Notes: generated from the sequence alone by a model not told the origin. A stretch of DNA of 9,456 nt from Bacillota bacterium (GCA_017467985.1 JAFUJY010000193.1:1-9456), one strand, 5' to 3'. Shown: positions 1 to 6,592, counted from the stretch's first letter. Program-made: numbers and translations.

Positions 1-548
1 GCGGGGGTAAAATTCTTTTTAAGAATGCTCTTTTTCTTGTACATTCTCACATACCAACCGCCATGCAGGCCCATTTTATAAAATCCGTTTCGATAGTTGC
101 AGTTATACCGTTCACAATCCTGGACCTCAAAAACGGCCCCTTTGATATCCGCAGCGAAGGGTGCTGTTACAAAATGCACAGAAGAAGTGTAGCTGACACC
201 GCACAGATATAACTCACCATTGTAAAAGGGCTGCTTTCTTATCCAGTCCTGCAGAAACAGGCCATCCTCTCTTTCGAAGATATAGGGAATACAATCCCCG
301 CCGCTTTTCCCCCGACCTCTGCAATGCTGAAACACAACGGCATAACCGTTATCCAGCCAGTTTTTGTATTCACACAGTTTCTCATGGCATATTTCTTCTT
401 CTGTTTGCAGTTCGGCTGCATCCACATAGGGACTGCGATAAATAACCGTAGGAAATTGCCCGCTGCCTTGGGGCAAACAAATTACAGTAAATAACTCCGC
501 TCCGTTAAATTCTAAATATTTGTATAATACAGTTACTTCATTGCCCAT
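1..548 (-). CDS. CocE/NonD (S15-like) alpha/beta hydrolase, 3' end truncated by window
   Basis: The reading frame is open from ATG at 548 down to base 1 (182 residues visible) and runs off the window. GGAGG at 556-560 lies 7 nt before the ATG, which fixes the start. Residues 68-84 contain GYAVV followed by RGRGKSGG, the segment that precedes the nucleophile in CocE/NonD and X-Pro dipeptidyl-peptidase (S15) hydrolases. GVSY at 117-120 matches the nucleophile elbow G-x-S-Y, making Ser119 the likely catalytic serine. The usual glycine two positions after the Tyr is Ser here (GVSYTS). The rest of the lid and the Asp/His of the triad lie outside the window. Family members hydrolyse esters or acyl-peptides; the substrate cannot be told. 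There is no signal peptide, so it is probably cytoplasmic. It is divergent from the MerR-like gene and may be its target, an inference from the shared promoter region. Confidence 0.8.
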   Translation of the reverse strand, partial: MGNEVTVLYKYLEFNGAELFTVICLPQGSGQFPTVIYRSPYVDAAELQTEEEICHEKLCEYKNWLDNGYAVVFQHCRGRGKSGGDCIPYIFEREDGLFLQDWIRKQPFYNGELYLCGVSYTSSVHFVTAPFAADIKGAVFEVQDCERYNCNYRNGFYKMGLHGGWYVRMYKKKSILKKNFTP

Positions 549-581
549 ATGAACACCTCCATATTCAGAAAACTTTTTTCA

Positions 582-611
582 ATCATATCATAAAAAGTCC
601 CTCTTCGTCAA
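582..611 (-). promoter_or_regulatory. Sigma-A-type promoter of the hydrolase gene
   Basis: On the minus strand, TTGACG (606-611) and TATGAT (582-587) are separated by 18 nt, with TG one base upstream of the -10 (extended -10). The -10 lies 33 bases upstream of the ATG at 548. The -35 touches the left end of the near-palindrome at 611-640. Confidence 0.7.
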
Positions 612-640
612 CACGACTTGGCAAAAATGCCAACTCGCGT
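611..640. promoter_or_regulatory. 30-bp near-palindrome between divergent promoters (candidate shared operator)
   Basis: The 13-nt arms 611-623 and 628-640 match at 11 of 13 positions around an AAAA centre. The inner six pairs (TTGGCA/TGCCAA) are perfect. It fills the gap between the outward-facing -35 boxes of the hydrolase (606-611) and the MerR-like gene (649-654), where a dimeric regulator could control both. No T-tract follows on either strand, so it is not a terminator. Confidence 0.55.
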
Positions 641-648
641 CACCTCCA

Positions 649-678
649 TTGACAGGCAAATCCTTCCTATTATATAAT
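649..678 (+). promoter_or_regulatory. Sigma-A-type promoter of the MerR-like gene
   Basis: TTGACA (649-654) and TATAAT (673-678) match consensus with an 18-nt spacer. The -10 lies inside a perfect 14-bp palindrome, CTATTATATAATAG (667-680). That palindrome is AT-rich and could be chance, or an autoregulatory site. The gene starts 26 bases downstream. Confidence 0.75.
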
Positions 679-704
679 AGAGTTACAGAAGGGAGGCTGA
701 ACGT

Positions 705-1388
705 ATGAATCTCAAAGAAATCAGCCGCGAGAGCGGCCTGTCCCAGAAAATGATACTCACTTACATTAATAAAGGCTTGATTACACCTGAAAAAGAAAAA
801 GGTAAATATGTTTTTTCCGCCGGCGACCTGCAGCGGCTGTATCAGATTGCCTCCATGCAGGACTTGGGCGCCACCAAGGAACAGATCCACCAGCGGTACG
901 AGAAAAAGCCCAGCCCACTGGACGTGGCAATGGCCAACGTGAAAAAGGAACATAATCAGAAGCGAATTAAACAAATTGTTGCTATCGTATTTTCCCTCCT
1001 TTTCCTCCTGGGAGGCTGGTGGAATAATTTTAGACCGTTGACTGTTACGGTTACTGTGCCAGAGGCCGTGCTGGAACTGCCTAAAATCCACAGTTCTACC
1101 TATACATATTGTATATCCCCTACCCAGCGCAGCGAACAGGTGCCTACATTTTTCTATGCAAACACTCCCACTGATGTTTTATACAATCAGGTTTCCAAGC
1201 AATATACCGTCTTAGTAACGGACCTGGTCATTGAAATCTCTGTTCCGGTGCTGACCGCTTTCAAAAACGACCTGCTCATTGACGGCAAGATGGAATTGGA
1301 TCCTAAAAAGGTGATTACCAAATACTGCAACAATCGTGCCCTTGCCTCAGACTATGCAAAAATTGTGGATTATACTTTAGCGTCTTGA
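705..1388 (+). CDS. MerR-type HTH regulator with a membrane helix and outside domain
   Basis: The 227-residue protein starts at ATG 705 after GGGAGG (691-696). Residues 1-66 form a MerR-type winged HTH: an N-terminal helix-turn-helix (EISRESGLSQKMILTYINKGLI), the KGKYVFSAGDLQRL stretch typical after the wing, and a helix beginning LGATKEQI. Residues 67-87 are a charged linker. Residues 88-106 (QIVAIVFSLLFLLGGWW region) form a single membrane-spanning helix with Arg/Lys on its N-terminal side, so the HTH should be in the cytoplasm and residues 107-227 outside. The outer part is rich in beta-type sequence with two Cys (136, 208) and is not recognised. Classical MerR proteins are soluble with C-terminal effector domains, so this looks like a one-component, membrane-tethered sensor. 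Its stop codon overlaps the -35 of the next promoter. Targets are probably itself, the divergent hydrolase or the downstream operon (inference). Confidence 0.75.
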   Translation: MNLKEISRESGLSQKMILTYINKGLITPEKEKGKYVFSAGDLQRLYQIASMQDLGATKEQIHQRYEKKPSPLDVAMANVKKEHNQKRIKQIVAIVFSLLFLLGGWWNNFRPLTVTVTVPEAVLELPKIHSSTYTYCISPTQRSEQVPTFFYANTPTDVLYNQVSKQYTVLVTDLVIEISVPVLTAFKNDLLIDGKMELDPKKVITKYCNNRALASDYAKIVDYTLAS

Positions 1389-1413
1389 AACCTCTCCATA
1401 AGTGTGATACAAT
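1385..1413 (+). promoter_or_regulatory. Promoter of the M42-GH28-TIM-barrel operon
   Basis: TTGAAA (1385-1390) and TACAAT (1408-1413) are separated by 17 nt. TG at 1405-1406 gives an extended -10. The -35 overlaps the stop codon of the MerR-like gene. Transcription would start near 1420, inside the loop of the inverted repeat 1392-1442 and downstream of its left arm. Confidence 0.6.
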
Positions 1414-1442
1414 AATTGAAAAGAATTCACACTTATGGAGGG
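1392..1442 (+). promoter_or_regulatory. Long inverted repeat spanning promoter spacer and ribosome binding site
   Basis: A perfect 13-bp inverted repeat (1394-1406 with 1428-1440) extends to about 16 pairs (1392-1407 with 1427-1442) if one G-U pair is allowed; the loop is 19 nt. The left arm fills the spacer between the -35 and -10 of the operon promoter. The right arm contains GGAGGG (1437-1442), the ribosome binding site of the M42 gene, and is followed by a run of six T. Read-through RNA from the MerR-like gene could fold this into a terminator-like or RBS-masking hairpin. RNA from the local promoter would lack the left arm. It could instead be a DNA operator with half-sites 34 bp apart. 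Confidence 0.6.
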
Positions 1443-1449
1443 ATTTTTT

Positions 1450-2487
1450 ATGGATCGTAAATATGCCGAATTGGCAATGAATAAAACTGTAGAGATTTTG
1501 GCCGTGGACAGCCCCACGGGCTTTACCCGCAAGGCCGCCATGCAGGTGCTGGAGTGGTTCACCTCCCTGGGGTACGAAGCTAAGCTCACTGCAAAGAGCG
1601 GTGTGTTGGTAGACCTGGGCGGCGCCGATGAAGAAGATGCACTGATGCTGGCAGCCCACATTGATACCTTGGGAGGCATGGTGGCCGAAGTCAAAGGTAA
1701 TGGCCGTCTGCGTCTGACCAATCTGGGCGGTATGCAGGCCATTAACGGTGAGACTGAAAATGTCCGCGTATATACCCGGGACGGCAATATTTATGAGGGC
1801 ACGCTGCAGTTATGCAATGCCTCCGTTCACGTCAATACCAGCTACAAAGACACCCAGCGCAGCTTCGATACCACCGAAGTGGTACTGGATGAGGATGTAA
1901 AAAACGCGGACGACACCCGCAAGCTGGGCATTGAAGTGGGTGATTTTGTGTGCTTTGACCCCCGCACCCGCATTACCAGTTCCGGCTATATCAAGAGTCG
2001 TTTCCTGGATGACAAGCTGTCCGTGGGTATCCTGTATGCTTTTGCTGCTTACTTAAAAGAAAATAATATCACGCCCAGCCGCAGAATTTATCTTCACATT
2101 ACCGTTTACGAAGAAGTGGGACATGGTGGCTCTGCCTCTGTTCCTGCAGGCGTAACCGAAGCCATCAGCGTGGATATGGGCTGTGTGGGTAATGGTTTGA
2201 CCTGCACTGAAAAGATGGTTTCCATCTGCGCCAAGGATTCCGGCGGCCCCTACGATTACGAGGTAACGGGCAAGCTGATTGCTGCCGCCAAGGCAACGGA
2301 CGCCCAGTACGCAGTGGATGTATATCCCAGCTATGGCTCCGATGTGGAAGCCACGCTGCGGGCGGGACACGATCTGCGCCACGGTTTGATTGGCGCCGGT
2401 GTATATGCCAGTCATGGTTACGAACGCAGTCACTTTGATGGTGTATGGAATACTCTCAAGGTTTTGAAAGGATATATTGAAGAATGA
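1450..2487 (+). CDS. M42-family metallopeptidase (glutamyl aminopeptidase / CelM-like)
   Basis: The 345-residue protein starts at ATG 1450. GGAGGG at 1437-1442 gives a 7-nt spacing, whereas the in-frame ATG at 1435 lies within that ribosome binding site and is rejected. M42 signatures are in order: AAHIDTLGG (His70), the inserted oligomerisation-type domain about 85-175, SRFLDDK (Asp187/188), YEEVGHGG (Glu221 catalytic base, Glu222 ligand), SVDMGCVG (Asp242), and SHGYERSH near the C-terminus (His322 or His328 as last ligand). All five dinuclear-metal positions have candidate residues and the length is normal, so it should be active. M42 enzymes are cytoplasmic, usually dodecameric aminopeptidases; some (FrvX, SgcX of E. 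coli) sit in sugar operons, as here. It overlaps the next gene by ATGA, implying translational coupling. The substrate is not known. Confidence 0.88.
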   Translation: MDRKYAELAMNKTVEILAVDSPTGFTRKAAMQVLEWFTSLGYEAKLTAKSGVLVDLGGADEEDALMLAAHIDTLGGMVAEVKGNGRLRLTNLGGMQAINGETENVRVYTRDGNIYEGTLQLCNASVHVNTSYKDTQRSFDTTEVVLDEDVKNADDTRKLGIEVGDFVCFDPRTRITSSGYIKSRFLDDKLSVGILYAFAAYLKENNITPSRRIYLHITVYEEVGHGGSASVPAGVTEAISVDMGCVGNGLTCTEKMVSICAKDSGGPYDYEVTGKLIAAAKATDAQYAVDVYPSYGSDVEATLRAGHDLRHGLIGAGVYASHGYERSHFDGVWNTLKVLKGYIEE

Positions 2488-3668
2488 GTGCCTATAAACT
2501 TTATGGCGACGGGATTCACGACGACTTCCCGGCAATTCAGGAGATGCTGGACAGCGGCAGCTGCGAAGTCATTCTACCGGCCCCTGCCAAAAATTATCTA
2601 ATTACCCAGACCTTGGTACTCTCTTCTAACACCCGACTGGTATTGCCCCGTTTTGCCACAATTCGACTGGCAGATGGTGCCAACTGTCCCATGGTGATGA
2701 CCCGGGTGGTTTCTGACCCCGATGAGGGACGCATCCCCCACGCATTTAACGATTTGTGCAAACATCTGTGGAGCCATGTGACGGACTACTCTCCCACGGC
2801 CATTACCGAAAACATCGAAATCTGCGGCGGTATCTGGGATTTTAATAATCTGAACCAGCTGCCCAATCCGGAGCAAAGTAAATGTTACGAGCCCCATGGT
2901 TATTCCGGCGACGGCATGCTCTTTTACGGAGTCCGTAATATTAAGTTGTCCGGCATGACCCTTCGTAATCCCGTTCATTACGGCGTTACTTTTGATCGGG
3001 CTACTTATTTTACCGTTGAGGATATCACCTTTGACTATACCACCTGCAATCCACTGTTCATCAATATGGACGGCGTGCACTTCAACGGTAACTGTCACTT
3101 TGGCGTGATCCGCAACCTGAAGGGGGCTTGTTATGATGACCTGGTGGCATTAAATGCCCACGAAGGTTCCAAAGGCCCCATTTCGAATATTTTAATCGAT
3201 GGTCTTCTGGCGGAGAACTGTCACAGTGCGGTGCGTCTGCTCACCGTCAGCGACAATATCCACAATATCCACATTTCCAACGTGTATGGTACTTATTATC
3301 AGTACTGCATCGGCCTGACCAAGTATTATCCCGGCGAGACCACCGGTTTCTTTGATGGTATTACTTTGGATCACATCTACGCTTCCAAGGCCTCTCGTGA
3401 GGGCATTTACCCCTGGCCGGACAGCTATGTATTCCCCTTTATTTACATTCAGGAGAATACCCACGTCAAGAACCTGCTGATCCAGGATGTGGTTCGGAAA
3501 GAGTACCAGATTCCGGTGGCGACAATCTCTGTGGGCGCCGGTGCATTGGTGGAAAACCTGGTGGTGGACCATGTGGTGATGGAAAATCATACCGACTCTC
3601 CCATGCCTTTGCTGGCAAACAACGGGGAAATCCGTACCATCGCCATGACCAACATTCGTGATTTATAA
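2484..3668 (+). CDS. GH28-like right-handed beta-helix protein, cytoplasmic
   Basis: The 394-residue protein starts at ATG 2484, overlapping the M42 stop by 4 bases; the ribosome binding site is weak, so coupling is likely. The N-terminus YGDGIHDDFPAIQEML (7-22) is the GDG-x-x-DD-x-x-AIQ opening seen in pectate-lyase-like and polygalacturonase (GH28) beta-helix proteins. Then follow repeated short beta-turns (NIEICGGIWD, NIKLSGMTL, FTVEDITFDY, ISNILIDGL, HNIHISNVY), the coils of the helix. The positions matching the GH28 acids are N195-M-D197-G and Y217-D-D219; His247 and Arg251 in CHSAVRLL stand where GH28 has its later His/Arg-Ile-Lys region, but the G-H-G and R-I-K motifs are not exact. 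The activity could therefore be hydrolase, lyase or another sugar-active reaction. No signal peptide is present, unusual for secreted pectinases but consistent with acting on imported oligosaccharides. Confidence 0.75.
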   Translation: MSAYKLYGDGIHDDFPAIQEMLDSGSCEVILPAPAKNYLITQTLVLSSNTRLVLPRFATIRLADGANCPMVMTRVVSDPDEGRIPHAFNDLCKHLWSHVTDYSPTAITENIEICGGIWDFNNLNQLPNPEQSKCYEPHGYSGDGMLFYGVRNIKLSGMTLRNPVHYGVTFDRATYFTVEDITFDYTTCNPLFINMDGVHFNGNCHFGVIRNLKGACYDDLVALNAHEGSKGPISNILIDGLLAENCHSAVRLLTVSDNIHNIHISNVYGTYYQYCIGLTKYYPGETTGFFDGITLDHIYASKASREGIYPWPDSYVFPFIYIQENTHVKNLLIQDVVRKEYQIPVATISVGAGALVENLVVDHVVMENHTDSPMPLLANNGEIRTIAMTNIRDL

Positions 3669-3694
3669 AAAAACATATATAGGAGGTCACTATC

Positions 3695-5458
3695 ATGAAA
3701 CGAATCAACGTAATCAAAATCGCAACGGAGAATCTGGACGATTTTCGCCAGATGGCCATGCACGCCAAGGAAGTTGGCGCTACCCATGTCATGGCCGGTC
3801 AGATGCCCCGCAGCCGTTGGATGTGGGAGCAGGATCTGACCGATCCATACCCCAACTGGAGCATGGGTCATGCACAGCTGTTTAAGCTGGTCTGCCCGCC
3901 CCAGCTGAAGGAGTTCCTGCCCCAGGATCATATCGCAGAGTGCTTCAACCTATTCAAAGCTCGTTGTGATATTCTTAAGGAAGTGGGATTGAAACCTGCG
4001 CTGTTCAGTAATGAACCCTTCTGGCTGCCGGAAGAAGTGTATCGTGCTCATCCGGACTGGCGCGGTGCTCGCTGTGACCATCCCCGCCGTTCCCGCAAGC
4101 CTTACTACAGCCCCTGTGTGGATAATCCGGAAGTGTTGGCCATGTATAAGTATGCTGTCAAGGTGCTGTGCCAGGAAACAGGTCTGGATTATCTTCAGTT
4201 CATGAGTAATGATAGTGGCGGCGGTCTGTGCTGGAGTACCGGTACATATGTCGGCCCCAACGGCCCTGAGAGCTGCCGTAACCGCAGTATGGCTGATCGT
4301 GTTGCCGGATTTGTAGATGCTCTGACCGAGGGAGGCAAGGAAGCCGGTGTGGATATTGTCGTTCATTTTAACTCTGATATCCCCTTTAAGGCTAAAGAAA
4401 TCGGCGTTGCCACCGCCTGTCCCAAGCTGAAGGACAATCAGATCGTTAACACCATGAATAACAAGAACGAAGTGGTTGTGGCCTCTATTGTGGACTTGGG
4501 TTATCCCGGACGTCCTGTTAAGAAGCTGCCCGAACCCGTAACCTTTGCCAAGTTTGCAAGAATCGCCCAGGACTGCAGCGAACCTATTACTATGTTTGGC
4601 TTCCCCCGTTCCGATTTTGACGAATGCTGGGAGATCTACCGCCAGACACAGCTGCAGCAGCCTAAGAGTATTGCAGATTGCTTCAAGGTTCTGCAGGATG
4701 CTGCCACAACCATCGTCGGCGACAAACTGGCCGGTCGCCTGGTGGATATGTGGTATCATATTGACGAAGCCTTTACACATTTGGATCATACCGGATTGGA
4801 TCTGATCATGTATGGCTGTCAGCATCAGCGCTGGATCAATCGTCCCTTCGTTCTGTTCCCCACCGAACTGGCCGAGGAAGATCGTGCCTATTATCGCAAG
4901 TTCCAGTTCCAGGCTCAGAAAGAAGAAAACACCTACGACCTGCTGGACATGCAGGGTATCGAGGGTGTTCGCGGATTCACTGCCACATTTATGCTGGGAG
5001 AAACCTTGCAGAAGGCCATTCGCTGCCTGCAGCAAGCTATTGGGGAAGCTGCTTATCTGTTAGAACAGACCGGCGACAAGCGCTTTGATATGCTGCGCCG
5101 ACGTATGATTGCAGAAAAGTGCTTCTTTAAGAATATTATTCATGCTGCTAAGTTCCAGGAACTGGTGGATCGCACCGATTTTGAGACCGAGCCTCGTAAT
5201 GAGCTGCGCTGGCCCACCCGCAACGATGGCCGCATCGAAGAATTCCAGAATATTACCCGTGCCGAGATCGATAACATGTATGAGCTCATCAGCGTTCTGG
5301 GCGACGATCTGGAAGAAATCATCCTTTGTACCACACCGGAGGAAGAAGATATTTTCCGCTACAGTACCAACTTTATTGATCAGCTGCGCAGAAAGGCCGA
5401 GATTATGCTGGAGCATATGAATGACGGCAAGCGCGTATACGAGACGCATAATATTTAA
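3695..5458 (+). CDS. Unassigned 587-residue protein resembling TIM-barrel glycoside hydrolases
   Basis: ATG at 3695 follows AGGAGGT (3681-3687) with a 7-nt gap. I do not recognise the family with certainty. Residues 1-320 alternate beta/alpha in TIM-barrel fashion: NVIKIATENLDDF, GATHVMAGQM, LKPALFSNEPFW, DYLQFMSND, DIVVHFNSD, EPITMFGFPRSDFDE. Conserved-looking active-site candidates are Glu107 (SNEPFW), Asp173 (SNDSGGG), Asp228 (FNSD) and Trp/His-rich stretches (RSRWMWEQD; QHQRWINRPF 376-385). Residues 390-587 are helical and acidic, perhaps an oligomerisation or C-terminal domain. The style recalls GH67- or GH20-like cytoplasmic enzymes, but this is inference. It has no signal peptide. It is the last gene of the operon, 26 bases after the beta-helix gene and directly before a terminator, so it likely acts on the same substrate as the beta-helix protein. 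Confidence 0.6.
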   Translation: MKRINVIKIATENLDDFRQMAMHAKEVGATHVMAGQMPRSRWMWEQDLTDPYPNWSMGHAQLFKLVCPPQLKEFLPQDHIAECFNLFKARCDILKEVGLKPALFSNEPFWLPEEVYRAHPDWRGARCDHPRRSRKPYYSPCVDNPEVLAMYKYAVKVLCQETGLDYLQFMSNDSGGGLCWSTGTYVGPNGPESCRNRSMADRVAGFVDALTEGGKEAGVDIVVHFNSDIPFKAKEIGVATACPKLKDNQIVNTMNNKNEVVVASIVDLGYPGRPVKKLPEPVTFAKFARIAQDCSEPITMFGFPRSDFDECWEIYRQTQLQQPKSIADCFKVLQDAATTIVGDKLAGRLVDMWYHIDEAFTHLDHTGLDLIMYGCQHQRWINRPFVLFPTELAEEDRAYYRKFQFQAQKEENTYDLLDMQGIEGVRGFTATFMLGETLQKAIRCLQQAIGEAAYLLEQTGDKRFDMLRRRMIAEKCFFKNIIHAAKFQELVDRTDFETEPRNELRWPTRNDGRIEEFQNITRAEIDNMYELISVLGDDLEEIILCTTPEEEDIFRYSTNFIDQLRRKAEIMLEHMNDGKRVYETHNI

Positions 5459-5463
5459 TAGCA

Positions 5464-5503
5464 AACGCCCGGCTCTTTATAGGAGCTGGGCGTTAAGTTT
5501 TTT
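5464..5503 (+). terminator. Intrinsic terminator of the M42-GH28-TIM-barrel operon
   Basis: The 12-bp GC-rich stem pairs 5464-5475 with 5483-5494, with one G-U pair and a 7-nt loop. TTTTTT follows at 5498-5503. It lies 5 bases after the last stop codon. On the minus strand the flank has only scattered T, so it may terminate the ImmA-like gene only weakly. Confidence 0.9.
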
Positions 5504-5513
5504 GCCGATTTTG

Positions 5514-5528
5514 TACTGCGACGCAGTA
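5514..5528. repeat. Short inverted repeat between convergent genes
   Basis: TACTGCG (5514-5520) and CGCAGTA (5522-5528) are perfect arms around one base. On the plus strand ATATTTT follows, so it may be a back-up terminator for the operon. It is small and its role is uncertain. Confidence 0.35.
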
Positions 5529-5542
5529 TATTTTCCCAAATT

Positions 5543-6007
5543 TTATATTACCTGAATTTGCTCTACCCGAAAGGGTTCAAAATATATGCGCATCTCATTA
5601 TAATCTCTATATGCTCCATAGCAGACCTTATAATAATGCATTGCCTCCTCAAAAAATGCAGTAGTTACCTCCAGAAATTCCACCATCTCATACAGGTTGG
5701 CCGCACACCGATGATAGGCTGCCATCAGCTGATCAAACCCCAGAAGCCGTCTATAGGCATATCTGCGACCAATCGCCTCTTCATGACGATTCCAGCCATC
5801 CCGTTGATCAATAATATTGCCTACAACTGTATAATGGTGACCCAGTTCTTCTGCTAAAACACAGGTCTTTTCCGCATTCGTTTCCAGATCGGTATTGATA
5901 AAAATTACACCATTGGCATAAAGACCATCAAAAGCATTCATGGATATCTCCAACACCTTAACTCCCGCTTTTTCAGCCTCCTCCAATAACTCCTCATACC
6001 GAGTCAT
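5543..6007 (-). CDS. ImmA/IrrE-type metallopeptidase-like protein
   Basis: The 154-residue protein starts at ATG 6007, inside the end of the repressor gene (14-base overlap), with GGAG seven bases upstream, so the pair is translationally coupled. Residues 50-65 (VLAEELGHHYTVVGNI) match the ImmA/IrrE (DUF955) zinc motif H-E-x-x-H, and NRHEEAIGRRYAYRRLL (73-89) matches the E-x-x-A-x-x-(F/Y)-A segment with the third ligand. The first motif residue is Glu53 rather than His (EELGH). I recall AEELGH in many Firmicute phage-type members, so this may be a subfamily trait rather than decay. By family, ImmA proteins cleave the partner XRE repressor and trigger induction (ICEBs1 ImmA/ImmR). Here the adjacent repressor is the obvious partner (inference). 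The C-terminus (EPFRVEQIQVI) is short and ends before the convergent operon terminator. Confidence 0.8.
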   Translation of the reverse strand: MTRYEELLEEAEKAGVKVLEISMNAFDGLYANGVIFINTDLETNAEKTCVLAEELGHHYTVVGNIIDQRDGWNRHEEAIGRRYAYRRLLGFDQLMAAYHRCAANLYEMVEFLEVTTAFFEEAMHYYKVCYGAYRDYNEMRIYFEPFRVEQIQVI

Positions 6008-6464
6008 TTTTCATCTCCTGAATCATTTTCTTAATTTGCTCCAGATCCTGCGCAATCGCTTCTTCTGTAGCACCCACCCTTGCGTGAGCCGCCAAACTAT
6101 CCCAATCAAACTTAGAATCCTCAAATACGATCACACGGTTCTGGCAGCGATCATATTCATTCTCCAGCAGCATATCAATATTGCGTCTTCCATAGCTGTC
6201 CAACCCACGGTATTTTTTCAAATGCTCCCGCTCAGCGTAACTTATGATAAACTCCTGGGTACTCGGCACCATGTCCTGATACAAATAATTAGCATCACAC
6301 TGCAAAACATCCAAAATTTTATACATCAGTTCGGTCTTGGGGGTACTAACCTCGTTCTCATAATTAGCAATCGCGCCTTTGGTCACACCTATGCGGCGAG
6401 CCAATTCCTCCTGGGTCATATGCTGACGCAAACGCACTTCTTTGATACGGCTTCCTATGCTCAT
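5994..6464 (-). CDS. XRE-family phage/ICE-type repressor (ImmR/CI-like)
   Basis: The 156-residue protein starts at ATG 6464 with GGAGG (6473-6477) 8 bases upstream. Residues 5-61 form an HTH_3 domain: RIKEVRLRQHMTQEELARRIGVTKGAIANYENEVSTP gives the four helices and the usual recognition helix. Residues 70-108 (a stretch with YAEREHLKKYRGLDSYGRRNI) resemble the middle region common in Firmicute prophage repressors. Residues 130-156 are a charged, probably helical tail, perhaps for dimerisation or ImmA recognition. It overlaps the ImmA-like gene, giving the repressor/antirepressor-protease layout of ICEs and prophages. A consensus promoter lies upstream with a palindrome across its -35, which suggests autoregulation. 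It may also control the lipoprotein/lysis promoters near 8700, where similar AT-rich sites occur (inference). Confidence 0.87.
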   Translation of the reverse strand: MSIGSRIKEVRLRQHMTQEELARRIGVTKGAIANYENEVSTPKTELMYKILDVLQCDANYLYQDMVPSTQEFIISYAEREHLKKYRGLDSYGRRNIDMLLENEYDRCQNRVIVFEDSKFDWDSLAAHARVGATEEAIAQDLEQIKKMIQEMKNDSV

Positions 6465-6493
6465 CTGGAAATCCTCCTTCCGGTATTATCACC

Positions 6494-6522
6494 ATCATAC
6501 CCTTTTTTCAGACATATGTCAA
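6494..6522 (-). promoter_or_regulatory. Promoter of the ImmR/ImmA-like pair
   Basis: On the minus strand, TTGACA (6517-6522) and TATGAT (6494-6499) have a 17-nt spacer. The -10 ends 29 bases before the ATG at 6464. Confidence 0.85.
6511..6520. promoter_or_regulatory. 10-bp palindrome across the repressor -35 (candidate operator)
   Basis: GACATATGTC is a perfect palindrome covering four bases of the -35 box. Its position would let a bound repressor block its own promoter. It is short, so chance is possible. Confidence 0.4.
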
Positions 6523-6535
6523 CCAAAAAGTATAT

Positions 6536-6549
6536 ATTTCTTGAGAAAA
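6536..6549. promoter_or_regulatory. AT-rich palindromic site like the one near the lysis promoter
   Basis: The site has TTTCT, TG, AGAAA (6537-6548) as a perfect inverted repeat with a 2-base centre, 14 bases upstream of the repressor -35. Its 14 bases match 8723-8736 at 12 positions. It also overlaps the T-tract of the lipoprotein terminator, so part of the similarity may come from that role. Confidence 0.35.
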
Positions 6550-6585
6550 AGAACACCGACGAATGTTTTTCGAATTCGTCGGTGT
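6541..6585 (-). terminator. Intrinsic terminator of the lipoprotein gene
   Basis: A perfect 12-bp stem (6553-6564 with 6574-6585) has a 9-nt loop. On the minus strand it is followed by a T-rich run (revcomp of 6541-6552: TTCTTTTTCTCA). It starts 7 bases after the lipoprotein stop. On the plus strand ATTTT follows the stem, so it may also work in that direction. Confidence 0.88.
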
Positions 6586-6592
6586 ATTTTAC

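Noticed and set aside
588..1091. Minus-strand 167-codon frame over the MerR-like gene
   Set aside because: It overlaps divergent promoters and the HTH coding sequence and shows no family features.
1435..1449. In-frame upstream ATG of the M42 gene
   Set aside because: It overlaps the GGAGGG ribosome binding site at 1437-1442, which is correctly spaced for the ATG at 1450.
3950..5035. Long 361-codon minus-strand reading frame
   Set aside because: It is the antisense of the 587-residue gene, with no good ribosome binding site and no recognisable protein motif; the plus frame has operon context and a proper start.
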